Shown: positions 30,393-38,543 of the stretch, in pieces
Layout: the number at the start of each line of letters is the position of its first letter
Numbering within the stretch: position 1 is the first letter of the stretch
Source: Hyphococcus sp.
GTDB lineage: Bacteria; Pseudomonadota; Alphaproteobacteria; Caulobacterales; Parvularculaceae
NCBI GenBank assembly: GCA_028281665.1
Contig: JANQJK010000010.1
Span: 62,001 to 126,000 of the forward strand
Direction of reading: 5' to 3'
Length of the DNA: 64,000 bases
The notes under the pieces: generated by a model
The model's input: only the letters and a program-made list of their open reading frames with translations
The model's database searches: none
Told to the model about the DNA's origin: nothing
Made by a program: the position numbers and the translations under genes

Positions 30393-31070
30393 ATGAACGT
30401 GCCAAAGGACTGTATCAATGCGTTTGCCAGCGGAATGAGCGACCCATCATTTTTGATTGGGGCGCTATGTATGGATACTGATACCGATCAACCTACAATT
30501 CTTTCCAATGAAGTTGATTTTTCTTTTAAAGTGAATGCGCTTGGTACAATGCTTGCGCGGGAAGGGCGACATCCTGGCGTTTTGTTGGTCGATCGATATC
30601 AGAAGTCGGTTGATATTATGGGGCACACAAGAGAATTTTCAGAAGACACCGAAGTCGTCGCCTTTTTCGATGCGGTTGTCGAGGAAAACGTTAGAGGTGC
30701 AGTGTATATACCCTTTGAGACAGATCAGGGCGATCAATGCGTCGTGGTTATGGCTTCCAGGCGTGAGTATTTGAATCGGGAATCTGTTCACAATATTTCG
30801 AATATTGCGAAGCGCCATTTTGCTGGGCTCTATATTCCTAAACTTGATTTGACGCGCCCTGCGTTACTGACGGAGAGAGAGCGGGAATGCCTTATCTGCG
30901 CTGCGTGCGGCCAGACGGAAAAGGAGACAGCGCGGAAGCTATGTATTAGTGAAAGCACTGTTCGAACACATTTAGCAGGCGCCCGAGCCAAGCTTAATGC
31001 AAAAAATAAATCTCATGCCGTCGCTATGGCATTTTCGCTGCATGAGTTGACTCTAAGCGATTTGTGCTAG
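30393..31070 (+). CDS. LuxR family transcriptional regulator
   Basis: A 225-residue regulator. Residues ~155-215 form the LuxR HTH (LLTERERECLICAACGQTEK, then LCISESTVRTHLAGARAKL). The N-terminal ~150 residues look like a diverged autoinducer-binding domain; the stretch RGAVYIPFETDQGDQCVVVM (~110-130) matches the last strands of that fold. The Trp/Tyr/Asp pocket of acyl-homoserine-lactone binders is not evident, so the ligand may differ or be absent. No luxI-like synthase is in the window. AT-richer than its surroundings. Its TAG stop overlaps the RluA-family stop on the other strand (CTAG). Confidence 0.78.
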   Translation: MNVPKDCINAFASGMSDPSFLIGALCMDTDTDQPTILSNEVDFSFKVNALGTMLAREGRHPGVLLVDRYQKSVDIMGHTREFSEDTEVVAFFDAVVEENVRGAVYIPFETDQGDQCVVVMASRREYLNRESVHNISNIAKRHFAGLYIPKLDLTRPALLTERERECLICAACGQTEKETARKLCISESTVRTHLAGARAKLNAKNKSHAVAMAFSLHELTLSDLC

Positions 31071-31789
31071 GGGTTGTTATGTATTGGTGCGAGCACTGCG
31101 CTGAAGGCGCTCGACGCCTTGGCCTCCACGACAACTGGGTTCCCTTTTTTGGATATCGGCACGATGACCCGGCGGGCGTGCAGCATCAGCGGTCCCTCGC
31201 GCTCAAAATCCGATAAGTTCCCATAAAGAGGGTCGCCGATGATCGGCGCGCCGATTGACGCGAGGTGAATGCGGATCTGGTGCGTGCGGCCGGTTTTCGG
31301 TTTGACTTCGATGAAGGAAAGCCCGTCCTTCCGGCTCAGCACGCGATAAGTCGTGCGCGCCTTTAAGGCGGCCTCGTTCTCTGCATCGGCGATATGCATG
31401 CGCCAGCCGCGCTTTTGCGTTCCCTTGATCAGCGGCGCGTCGATCGTTCCGGAGAGTTTCTCCGGCGCGCCGCGGCAGACCGCCCAATAGGTCTTGTCTA
31501 CTTTTCCTTCGTAAAACAGCTTGTGGAGTTTGCGCAGCGCTTTCGGGTGCCGGCCGAGGATCAGGCACCCGGTCGTGTCGCGGTCGAGGCGATGGGCGAG
31601 GGCCGGCGGGCGCGGCAGGCCGAACCGTAAGGCGTCGAAATAGTCTTCGAGGCTTTCCCCGCGATTGTCACGGCGATCGCCCGGCTTTGCATGCACGACG
31701 AGGCCCGCCGGCTTGTCGATCACCAGCATCAGCCCGTCGCGATAGAGAACGCGCTCCAGGAGAAAGTCAGGCGGACGCGACCGGCTCAT
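31067..31789 (-). CDS. RluA family pseudouridine synthase
   Basis: A 240-residue pseudouridine synthase acting on rRNA or tRNA. It has the family core VIDKPAGLVVHAKPGD near residue 25, the catalytic HRLDRDTTGCLIL near 67-79, and the C-terminal TGRTHQIRIHLASIGAPIIG with GDPLYG. There is no S4 domain, so it resembles the short RluA/RluC-like form; the exact site cannot be assigned. Its ATG overlaps the rppH stop as ATGA, so it is translated with rppH even though the two act on different RNAs. Confidence 0.9.
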   Translation of the reverse strand: MSRSRPPDFLLERVLYRDGLMLVIDKPAGLVVHAKPGDRRDNRGESLEDYFDALRFGLPRPPALAHRLDRDTTGCLILGRHPKALRKLHKLFYEGKVDKTYWAVCRGAPEKLSGTIDAPLIKGTQKRGWRMHIADAENEAALKARTTYRVLSRKDGLSFIEVKPKTGRTHQIRIHLASIGAPIIGDPLYGNLSDFEREGPLMLHARRVIVPISKKGNPVVVEAKASSAFSAVLAPIHNNP

Positions 31790-32304
31790 GCCCCGGCGCG
31801 GATGAAATCCCGCAAGGGAACGAACGCCGCCATCAGCTCGGTGTAGACGTTGCGTTTGAACGGAACGATCAGCGACGGCGCTTCTTCGAGTTCGCCCCAG
31901 CGCCAGTCGTCGAATTCCTGGTGGTCGTCCGCCTCCAGATCAATTTCCGCTTCATCGCCCTCAAACAGCATCGCCGCCCATTTCTGCCGCTGACCGATCC
32001 AGTTGCGCTTGCGATAACCGTCGGGGAACTTGTAGGCGAGCCATCCCGGCGTCACCGTCAAAAGCCGCGCGGAGACAATGCCGGTCTCCTCCTTGAGCTC
32101 GCGAAAGGCGGCGTCGGTGATCGCCTCGCCGTTATCAACGCCCCCTTGGGGCATCTGCCAGCGCCACTCTGCGGTTCGGTTCTTGTTCGCCGCGACGCTG
32201 GACGACAAAACCGCGCGATGGCCGTAGAACACGCGCCCGTCGCGGTTAAAAAGCGCGACGCCGACATTCGGCCGGTAGTTATTCAAGAAGTCCGGTTTGT
32301 ACAT
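31786..32304 (-). CDS. rppH: RNA pyrophosphohydrolase
   Basis: RppH removes pyrophosphate from triphosphorylated mRNA 5' ends and so starts RNase E-dependent decay. The 172-residue product begins YKPDFLNNYRPNVGVALFNR and carries WQMPQGGVDNGE followed by the Nudix box RELKEETGI near residues 70-80. Later blocks include WIGQRQKWAAMLF and EFDDWRW. I chose ATG at 32304; the frame open back to 32505 is a basic shadow of the upstream gene. The stop overlaps the RluA-family gene. It sits downstream of ctpA and the deacetylase, the usual order. Confidence 0.94.
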   Translation of the reverse strand: MYKPDFLNNYRPNVGVALFNRDGRVFYGHRAVLSSSVAANKNRTAEWRWQMPQGGVDNGEAITDAAFRELKEETGIVSARLLTVTPGWLAYKFPDGYRKRNWIGQRQKWAAMLFEGDEAEIDLEADDHQEFDDWRWGELEEAPSLIVPFKRNVYTELMAAFVPLRDFIRAGA

Positions 32305-32344
32305 ACGTTTTGCCGGGCGCGCGGTTTTCGTCCTGTGGACCGCC

Positions 32345-33589
32345 TTACCGGGAAGCGCGGCGTTGAGGCAAGGCTGAAGACGCCGGCGCCAACGCCACCC
32401 CCTTCTTTTCCAGGGATCCGGACCATTCGGCGATCTCGTCGATCGTTGCGGAGAACGCATAGGCCTTGGCGAGCGTTGCGCCGTCCCGTTGCGCGAGTTT
32501 TTCAAGGGCCGTCAGCTCCCGCTTGATTCGCTGACGGGCCGAATCGTCCGGCGCCGGCGGCAGGACCCGCGCAACCGACGCGACAGCGGCGCCGGTCTGT
32601 TGCGTCAGCGCGCCGGCGGCGCCGGTGTCGTCCACATAACCGACGCCTGCTTCGCGCAACCGCGAAAGGATCGGTCCCATAGCCTCGTCATCGGCGGCGA
32701 ACTTGCCGCCCTGGTAGTTCGTCGCCGCGAAATAGCCGCTGAAGCGGGACATCAGCCAGTCAAGACGTTGCAGATTTTCCGCCGGCGTGCGTGACGTCAG
32801 AAGGCCCGCTGCTCCCAGCGCCGAAGGATCGCCGCTGTAATTTTCCATGGGCAATTCTATCAGCACTTCGTGACCGGCCTTGCGTGCTTTTTCGGTCCAG
32901 AAGTCGAGGTCTTTTGCGTAAGGCGCGAAGGCGAGCGAGACTTCCGCCGGCAGCTCGTCGATCGCTCTTTCGGTGAGCGCCTTGTTGAGGCCGAGCCCGC
33001 CGAGGATCAGCGAAACCGTCGGCGCGCCGTCTCCGCCATCGAAACCGTTGCGATAGTAATGCATCGCGGTGCGCCCGTCCGGGGCGGGTTTCGGAATCTT
33101 GCCGAAGGGGGTGTCGCGCAAAAGATCCGGATCGGGGTTCGGCACCGGGCGCGCGCGCAACGGCGTCAGCGAAGCTGCGGTAGCACTGGCGGCGGGACGG
33201 TTGGCGCCGGCGATGGTGATCACAATGTCGTCGGGATCGAGGGTCGCAGGGCCCGCGCCGATATCGAAGTCGTCCGGATAGTCGAGGCGATCAAGATCGC
33301 CGCCGATCTCGGCAACATCGAAATCGGTCGCCGGCGGTTCCTTGAAGCCCGGGGCCGCGAGGCGCAGCCCGCCCGTGGCTCTGTCCGTTTCGGGCGGCGC
33401 TTCGGCGGTGCGCGCCAGCATTTCGACGCCTTCGACCGGCAATGAAATTCGCGTTTCGTTTACGCCCATCAGGGCCGGCGCAAACGCCGCGACGACCATT
33501 GCGGCGGCGGCGAAAAGGGCGCCGCTCCAGGCGAGGGTCAACCGGGAAAGGACCGGGGCTCTGAATTTTCGTCTTACTCTGGCGGCCAT
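32345..33589 (-). CDS. Divergent polysaccharide deacetylase family protein (YibQ-like)
   Basis: A 414-residue protein with an N-terminal membrane anchor (residues ~18-42) and a Pro/Ala/Asp-rich periplasmic linker to about 190. The divergent polysaccharide deacetylase domain (DUF610) follows: VSLILGGLGLNKALTERAID, EVSLAFAPYAKDLDFW, HEVLIELPMENY, and GVGYVDDTG. The family is thought to act on periplasmic glycans, but no activity is established. It lies between ctpA and rppH downstream of envC, a conserved alphaproteobacterial neighbourhood for cell-wall separation genes. Confidence 0.87.
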   Translation of the reverse strand: MAARVRRKFRAPVLSRLTLAWSGALFAAAAMVVAAFAPALMGVNETRISLPVEGVEMLARTAEAPPETDRATGGLRLAAPGFKEPPATDFDVAEIGGDLDRLDYPDDFDIGAGPATLDPDDIVITIAGANRPAASATAASLTPLRARPVPNPDPDLLRDTPFGKIPKPAPDGRTAMHYYRNGFDGGDGAPTVSLILGGLGLNKALTERAIDELPAEVSLAFAPYAKDLDFWTEKARKAGHEVLIELPMENYSGDPSALGAAGLLTSRTPAENLQRLDWLMSRFSGYFAATNYQGGKFAADDEAMGPILSRLREAGVGYVDDTGAAGALTQQTGAAVASVARVLPPAPDDSARQRIKRELTALEKLAQRDGATLAKAYAFSATIDEIAEWSGSLEKKGVALAPASSALPQRRASR

Positions 33590-33683
33590 GGACCTGTCAC
33601 CGCGCGGGGTCTTGCTTAAAAGCCGTCGCCCGCGTCGATTCGTTACTTAGTGGACGGTTTTGCGTGAATAGGGTTAACCAATT

Positions 33684-33717
33684 GAAAATGGGCCCCGCTT
33701 GCGCAAGGGCCCATTTC
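33684..33717 (-). terminator. Probable terminator after ctpA
   Basis: AAATGGGCCC (33686-33695) pairs with GGGCCCATTT (33707-33716), and a TTGCGCAA palindrome lies in the loop. On the minus strand the stem is followed by a short T-rich stretch, so it could end the ctpA message. The downstream deacetylase then needs its own promoter or readthrough. Confidence 0.65.
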
Positions 33718-33739
33718 AAACGTTTTGACGCCGTATCGT

Positions 33740-35194
33740 TTATTGAGCGCGGGCTGTGCCTGCGTCCGCAAGGAACTGCCGATAAACGGTCCGGTCAGCC
33801 AGAATTTCCAGGGCGCGGTCGAGCTGACAGTCGTTGATTGTCTCGCCGTCTTCCTCATAGCCGCACTGAATGGGCTCCGGTCCGGTGTCTTCTTCCTCTT
33901 CGTTAGCGGCCTGCTCCTCCGCGTCTTGCGCGGCGGGCTCGGCATCGGCCTCATCGACGTCGAGCGCGTTCGGCAAATCCGCCTCCGAGGGACGGTTCGG
34001 CCGGTCCCCGGCCTCCTGTCCCGGATAAATCACCGGCATATCGATATCCGGCTCAATGCCGTGCGCCTGAATGGAGCGGCCCGACGGCGTATAATATCGC
34101 GACGTCGTCAGACGCAGGGCGCCCTGTAAACCGTTCTGCAATGGAATAACGGTCTGTACCGATCCCTTGCCGAAGGAGTCTGTGCCGAGCAACAGCGCGC
34201 GGTTGCGGTCCTGCAGCGCGCCGGCGACGATCTCGGACGCCGATGCGGAGCCGCCATTGATCAACACGACGATCGGCTTGCCGTTCAACCGGTCCCCCGG
34301 CGTTCCCATTTCGCGCAAGGTATCGCGCGGTCGCCGGCCGCGGGTTGAAACAATCTCGCCGCCTTCCAGGAACATGTCCGAAACCGACACCGCCTGGTCG
34401 AGCAGGCCGCCGGGATTGGAACGCAGATCGAGGATAAGCCCCTTCATGCCGCCCGGAATTTCCCGGTTGAGCGCCTTGAGCGACTTCTTCAGGCCGTCAT
34501 CGGTCTGCTCGGAGAAGGTGGCGATGCGGATGTAACCGAAATCGCCTTTTCGTTCATGAGTGACCGACTGCACGGTCACGATGTCGCGCACGAGCGTCAG
34601 GTCAAAAGGATCCTGCTCGCGGTCGCGCACGACCTTGATGCTGACTTTCGTGCCTTTTTCACCCTTCAGATAGGAGATGGCTTCGTCGATCGACATGCCG
34701 AGCACGGGCTTGGAGTCGATCTCCACAATGAGGTCGTTGGTCTGCATGCCGGCGCGATCGGCCGGCGTGTCGTCAATCGGGGCGACGATCTTTACGTAGC
34801 CCTTGTCCGGCCCTTCATTGTCCATGGTGATCTGGATGCCGAGCCCGGCGAAGGTGCCGCGGGTCTGCTCCTGCATGGTCTGAAAATCGTCCGCTGACAG
34901 ATAATTGGAGTGCGGATCGAGAGTCGACAACATCCCGTCAATGGCGCCCTTGATCAGGTCGCCGTCTTCCGGGACTTCCACATAATTGTCGTGGACCTGT
35001 TCGAAGACCTCGCCGAAAAGATCGAGCTGGCGGAACGTATCGGCTGAAATGGATGCGCGTGCAAAAACGGCGCTTGAAAGCGCGCCGAATACGAGCGCGC
35101 CGCCAAAGGCTGCGGCGACGAGGGCGCCGGCGGAGTATCCTTGCCGCGGCGCTTTCAGCCGGCGCTTCGGAGGCGAAAACTTCTGATTTCTCAT
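33740..35194 (-). CDS. ctpA: S41 family carboxy-terminal processing peptidase
   Basis: A 484-residue periplasmic protease of the CtpA/Prc family, which cuts C-terminal tails of envelope proteins. There is an N-terminal membrane or signal segment (~20-45) and a PDZ domain (~95-185, GLGIQITMDNEGPDKGYVKI). The S41 catalytic domain has LDLRSNPGGLLDQAVSVSD, the Ser nucleophile block GGSASASEIVAGALQD near 315 and the Lys in LLGTDSFGKGSVQT near 340. An Asp/Glu-rich linker and a short conserved C-terminal helix follow. In alphaproteobacteria this protease is commonly next to the EnvC-like M23 gene, as here. Confidence 0.95.
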   Translation of the reverse strand: MRNQKFSPPKRRLKAPRQGYSAGALVAAAFGGALVFGALSSAVFARASISADTFRQLDLFGEVFEQVHDNYVEVPEDGDLIKGAIDGMLSTLDPHSNYLSADDFQTMQEQTRGTFAGLGIQITMDNEGPDKGYVKIVAPIDDTPADRAGMQTNDLIVEIDSKPVLGMSIDEAISYLKGEKGTKVSIKVVRDREQDPFDLTLVRDIVTVQSVTHERKGDFGYIRIATFSEQTDDGLKKSLKALNREIPGGMKGLILDLRSNPGGLLDQAVSVSDMFLEGGEIVSTRGRRPRDTLREMGTPGDRLNGKPIVVLINGGSASASEIVAGALQDRNRALLLGTDSFGKGSVQTVIPLQNGLQGALRLTTSRYYTPSGRSIQAHGIEPDIDMPVIYPGQEAGDRPNRPSEADLPNALDVDEADAEPAAQDAEEQAANEEEEDTGPEPIQCGYEEDGETINDCQLDRALEILADRTVYRQFLADAGTARAQ

Positions 35195-35226
35195 GCGCTA
35201 TACCTTCGTGGTCCAAAATGCGTCGC

Positions 35227-36453
35227 TCAAAGGGCGAGCTCTTCTCTATCTTTCCCGGAGAGCCAGAATGCGGGGTTAACAGGCTCGCCTTTTTTGCGGA
35301 TCTCCAGATCCAGTTGTCCGTCCCCTTGGGGCATCTGCGCCAGCGGCTCGCCGGCGGAAATTCTCTGGTTTTCCTCCACCAGAATGTCGCCCACGCCCAT
35401 CAACACTATATGATACCCGCCGCCAACGTCCAGAATCACGAGATTGGTGACATCGCCCCAGTCCCTGGCCACCACCACCTTGCCTTCGAACGGCGCCGTA
35501 ACGATGGCGTTACTGCGCGCAGCAAAACGCATGCCTTCGAAGTATCCGCCCTCAGGCCGGAGCTTGCCGAACTGGCCCGTTAACCTTCCCGCCACCGGCG
35601 GGCGCAGAAAACCGCGCGCCTCCTCAAATGACCGCAGGGCTGTGAACGGCAGCGGCGCAACTTCCTTGATGGTCGGGGGGGATGGCGCCGCCAATGCGGG
35701 CGCTGCGACTTTGGGCGGAGGCGGCTTGATCCGGGGCGTTACCGTGTGCGCCAGACGGTCGAGGCGGCGAAGCAGTTCGCGCAGCGACGTCGCCTTGACG
35801 GCGAGCCGCGCCGTCTCCCGCTGGGCGGCGCGGGCGAGACCGGCGGCGACATCGCGCTCTTTCTCTTTCTCCGCCATCAATTCCGCCAGCACGTCCCGGC
35901 GCGCAGCCAGTTCCCGGTTGGTTGCGGCGAACGCCATGCGTTCGGAATCGAGCCGGTCGGTTAAGTCCGTCAGGCGGCCGATGGCCTCACGAAGGCGCTG
36001 CGCCCGGGCCTCGACTTCCGGCGCGGCGTCGGAGAGAAGCATGGCCGCGCGGGCCGCCTTGTTCGCATCGTCCGGCGAGACGAGCAGCGCCGGCGGGCGC
36101 GACAGCTCCAGCGACTGAAGCGCCGCCAGCACATCGCTCAGATTGCGGCTCTCCGCATTGAGCGCCGTCTGGGCCGCATCTTTTTCAACTTCCAGTTCGG
36201 TGATGGAGTCTTCCAGTTCGGTAATCCGCCGTTCGGACTCCTGGATCGAGTTCGCCGTTTCGATCATCCGGTGGCGCAGGGCCGCGACCTCCTGCTCGCG
36301 CGCTTCGGCCTCCCGGCGCAGGCGCTTTTCCTCCTCGGCGCGGTCCTTGAGGCGACGCTCGACTTCGGCGAGTTCGTCCGGATCGCCCTGGGCGGCGGCC
36401 GGGGCTGCGACGAACGCGGCGGCGAGAACAAGGAGAAGGCGGGCGAGGGTCAC
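35227..36453 (-). CDS. envC: EnvC-like murein hydrolase activator with degenerate M23 domain
   Basis: A 408-residue exported protein with a signal peptide ending near APAAAQG (residue ~22). A long coiled coil (~25-235) is followed by a C-terminal LytM/M23 fold (~285-400: RPPVAGRLTGQFGKL, APFEGKVVVARDWGDVTNLV, GGGYHIVLMGVGDILVEENQ). The zinc ligands of active LytM enzymes are not preserved: the first His is replaced in the YFEGM region and the final HxH reads LDLEIR. It should therefore act, like EnvC, by activating an amidase at the division site. The start is GTG at 36453, overlapping the rlmH stop as GTGA. Confidence 0.9.
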   Translation of the reverse strand: MTLARLLLVLAAAFVAAPAAAQGDPDELAEVERRLKDRAEEEKRLRREAEAREQEVAALRHRMIETANSIQESERRITELEDSITELEVEKDAAQTALNAESRNLSDVLAALQSLELSRPPALLVSPDDANKAARAAMLLSDAAPEVEARAQRLREAIGRLTDLTDRLDSERMAFAATNRELAARRDVLAELMAEKEKERDVAAGLARAAQRETARLAVKATSLRELLRRLDRLAHTVTPRIKPPPPKVAAPALAAPSPPTIKEVAPLPFTALRSFEEARGFLRPPVAGRLTGQFGKLRPEGGYFEGMRFAARSNAIVTAPFEGKVVVARDWGDVTNLVILDVGGGYHIVLMGVGDILVEENQRISAGEPLAQMPQGDGQLDLEIRKKGEPVNPAFWLSGKDREELAL

Positions 36454-36926
36454 GAGCGGTGATAGGGGTGGCCGGCGAGAATGGTCATCGCCCGGTATAT
36501 TTGCTCCGCCAGCATCGTTCTGACAAGCATGTGCGGCCAGGTCGCCGCGCCAAATGCGATGGTTCGTTGCGCCATTGCGGTGACTTTCCTGTCATGTCCG
36601 TCTGCGCCGCCGATCAGAAATGTCGTTGCCTTGGTTCCGGTGTCGCGCAAATCGCCCAGCATCGCCGCGAATTGTTCGCTTGAAATGTTAACGCCGCGTT
36701 CGTCCAGCGCGATTGCAACGCTGTCGGCGGCGGCAGCGGTGAGCCAGTCGCCTTCTTTCCCCATGCGCGCCGGGCCGGTGAGGCCGCGCGGCGCTTCGAA
36801 TTCCGAAAGGTCAGGGCCGGAAAAGCTGCGGCTGCGTCCGAGATCGCGCGCGCGTTTCAGATAGTCGTCCGTGAGCGCGGCTTCGCCGCTGCGCATTTTG
36901 CCAATCGCCGCAACAAGGATCCGCAT
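36450..36926 (-). CDS. rlmH: 23S rRNA (pseudouridine1915-N3)-methyltransferase
   Basis: RlmH is a SPOUT enzyme that methylates pseudouridine 1915 in helix 69 of assembled 70S ribosomes. The 158-residue product has the SAM-knot segment FLIGGADGHDRKV near residue 101 and the conserved C-terminus MLVRTMLAEQIYRAMTILAG ending HPYHRS. It follows rsfS (22-base gap) and overlaps envC, giving the usual rsfS-rlmH-envC order. Confidence 0.95.
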   Translation of the reverse strand: MRILVAAIGKMRSGEAALTDDYLKRARDLGRSRSFSGPDLSEFEAPRGLTGPARMGKEGDWLTAAAADSVAIALDERGVNISSEQFAAMLGDLRDTGTKATTFLIGGADGHDRKVTAMAQRTIAFGAATWPHMLVRTMLAEQIYRAMTILAGHPYHRS

Positions 36927-36948
36927 CGGCGCCGGGCGCGGCTGTCGC

Positions 36949-37383
36949 CTACGCGTCTGCGGTCACAGGGGTGTGGGCCGCTTCGGACCAGACCCGTTCG
37001 AGGTTGTAGAAACTGCGGACCTCGGGGCGGAAGATGTGGACGATCACGTCGCCGGCGTCGATCAGCACCCAGTCCGCCGCGCTGGCGCCTTCCACGTGGG
37101 CTCGCCCAAAGCCGGCGTCCTTCAGTCGACGGACGATCTTGTCCGCCATCGCGCTCACATGGCGTTGCGACCGACCGGACGCGACCACCATATGGTCGGC
37201 AATATCGGACTTGCCGGCAAGCGGAATGGCGACAATGTCTTCGGCCTTGTCGTCTTCGAGTTCCGCCAAAATTGTTGAAAGAAGCGCCTTGCCGATTTCT
37301 TCGGGACTAAGCCCGTCGAGCGCGCCTTTACTGGCGCTGTCGGTCAAGTCTTGAGCAACCGCGTCGCCATCGCTGGCGACCAA
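36949..37383 (-). CDS. rsfS: Ribosome silencing factor
   Basis: RsfS binds L14 on the 50S subunit and blocks subunit joining in stationary phase. The product is about 144 residues with an N-terminal extension and the core DHMVVASGRSQRHVSAMADK and DAGDVIVHIFRPEVRSFYNL. The start is uncertain. TTG at 37383 has no ribosome binding site. In the same frame 51 bases upstream a CTG (37434) follows a good GGAGG at about 7 bases, with no ATG or GTG between, so initiation at CTG or another non-AUG codon is possible. In many genomes it directly follows nadD, but here egtD intervenes. Confidence 0.9.
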   Translation of the reverse strand: MVASDGDAVAQDLTDSASKGALDGLSPEEIGKALLSTILAELEDDKAEDIVAIPLAGKSDIADHMVVASGRSQRHVSAMADKIVRRLKDAGFGRAHVEGASAADWVLIDAGDVIVHIFRPEVRSFYNLERVWSEAAHTPVTADA

Positions 37384-37522
37384 TCTGACAGCGGCCTTCC
37401 CGGCGGCCGCCGATACGCCGTTCAGTGAACCCAGCGTAATCCTCCATAAACAACGCGGGCGAACTGGCCCGCCCCCAAAATATAAGCCTGTTCCGACCCC
37501 TCTCCAACCGGCCGGCGTAAAA

Positions 37523-38485
37523 TTAATTGTTGCTCAAAAGGCACGCCGCAAACCACTGGTTTTCATCGGTCCAGACGGTTTCAAGGCGCCAGGGCGTCTC
37601 CTCAAACAGGGCCTTTAGACGGTTAATGGAGTATTTGTAGGAGTTCTCGGTATGGAGCGTTTCGCCGGGGTCAAAGGAAAATTCGCGCCCGTCCAGGGAG
37701 ATCGTCGTGCGCTCTTTTGCGCGCAGATGCATTTCAATGCGACAGGCCTCCTCATTGTAAAAGGCGCGGTGTTCGAAATCCTCCATACCCAACTGTGCGC
37801 CGAGTTCGCGCTGCATGCGGGTCAGGAGATTTAGATTGAATGCTGCGGTGACGCCCGCCGCGTCATTATAGGCGGCGTTTAGAACGCTCGTGTCCTTTTC
37901 GAGATCGACGCCGAGAAGAAACTGCGCTCCCGGCCCCAGCGTTTCCGCCGCGCGCTGCAAGAAACGCGCGGCAAAGGGCGGCGTCATGTTGCCGATGGTC
38001 GATCCCGGGAAATAGCCGAGCCAGCGGGACGGCTCCGGCAGGATGTCCGGCGGAATGCGCACATGGCCGTGAAAATCTGCGCAGACCGCCGCGACCGGAA
38101 GGTCGAATTTGTCGGCGATGGCTGAGGCCGCATCGATCAGGAAGTCTCGTGAAATATCCATGGCGACGTATGCCGCCGGCCGATCGAGACCGTTCAGGAG
38201 CCACTCGATTTTCTCGCTGGCGCCGGACCCGTATTCAAAGACCGCGGTGTTCGGTCCGGGCGCTGCGGCTATTTCCGGCGCATTCGCCAGCAGGATGTTT
38301 CGTTCGGTGCGCGTCGGATAGTATTCCGGTTGTTCCGTGATCTCTTTAAAAAGCTCCGAGCCGCGCTCGTCGTAAAAATATTTCGGGCTGATGGATTTCT
38401 GCTCTTTTGCGAGGCCCTCGATGATGTCGTCGTGGAAGTCGCCAAGCGTCGGATGCAGGTCCAGAAAGAAAGCGAGGGGCCTCAT
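37523..38485 (-). CDS. egtD: L-histidine N-alpha-methyltransferase (ergothioneine pathway)
   Basis: EgtD trimethylates histidine to hercynine with three SAM, the first step of ergothioneine synthesis. The ~320-residue product has the family blocks SPKYFYDERGSELFKEITE near residue 30, EYYPTRTERNIL, FEYGSGASEKIEWLL (SAM loop near 80), PGSTIGNM near 155, and the C-terminal NSYKYSINRLKALF and DENQWFAACLL. ATG at 38485 gives the normal length; an upstream extension to 38707 is the shadow of nadD. No egtB sulfoxide synthase is visible in the window; the partner gene may be elsewhere. It sits between nadD and rsfS, where it is not usual. Confidence 0.92.
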   Translation of the reverse strand: MRPLAFFLDLHPTLGDFHDDIIEGLAKEQKSISPKYFYDERGSELFKEITEQPEYYPTRTERNILLANAPEIAAAPGPNTAVFEYGSGASEKIEWLLNGLDRPAAYVAMDISRDFLIDAASAIADKFDLPVAAVCADFHGHVRIPPDILPEPSRWLGYFPGSTIGNMTPPFAARFLQRAAETLGPGAQFLLGVDLEKDTSVLNAAYNDAAGVTAAFNLNLLTRMQRELGAQLGMEDFEHRAFYNEEACRIEMHLRAKERTTISLDGREFSFDPGETLHTENSYKYSINRLKALFEETPWRLETVWTDENQWFAACLLSNN

Positions 38486-38543
38486 CGGCGAGATGAGGTC
38501 CGGGCGGGTTTCGTCATTTGCGATGTGAGCTTCTCCAACGGGA

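Noticed and set aside
29073-31070. Reading the AT-rich islet as a toxin-antitoxin or defence system
   Set aside because: The hypothetical protein shows no toxin, nuclease or phage-defence motif, and the neighbours are ordinary LuxR-type regulators.
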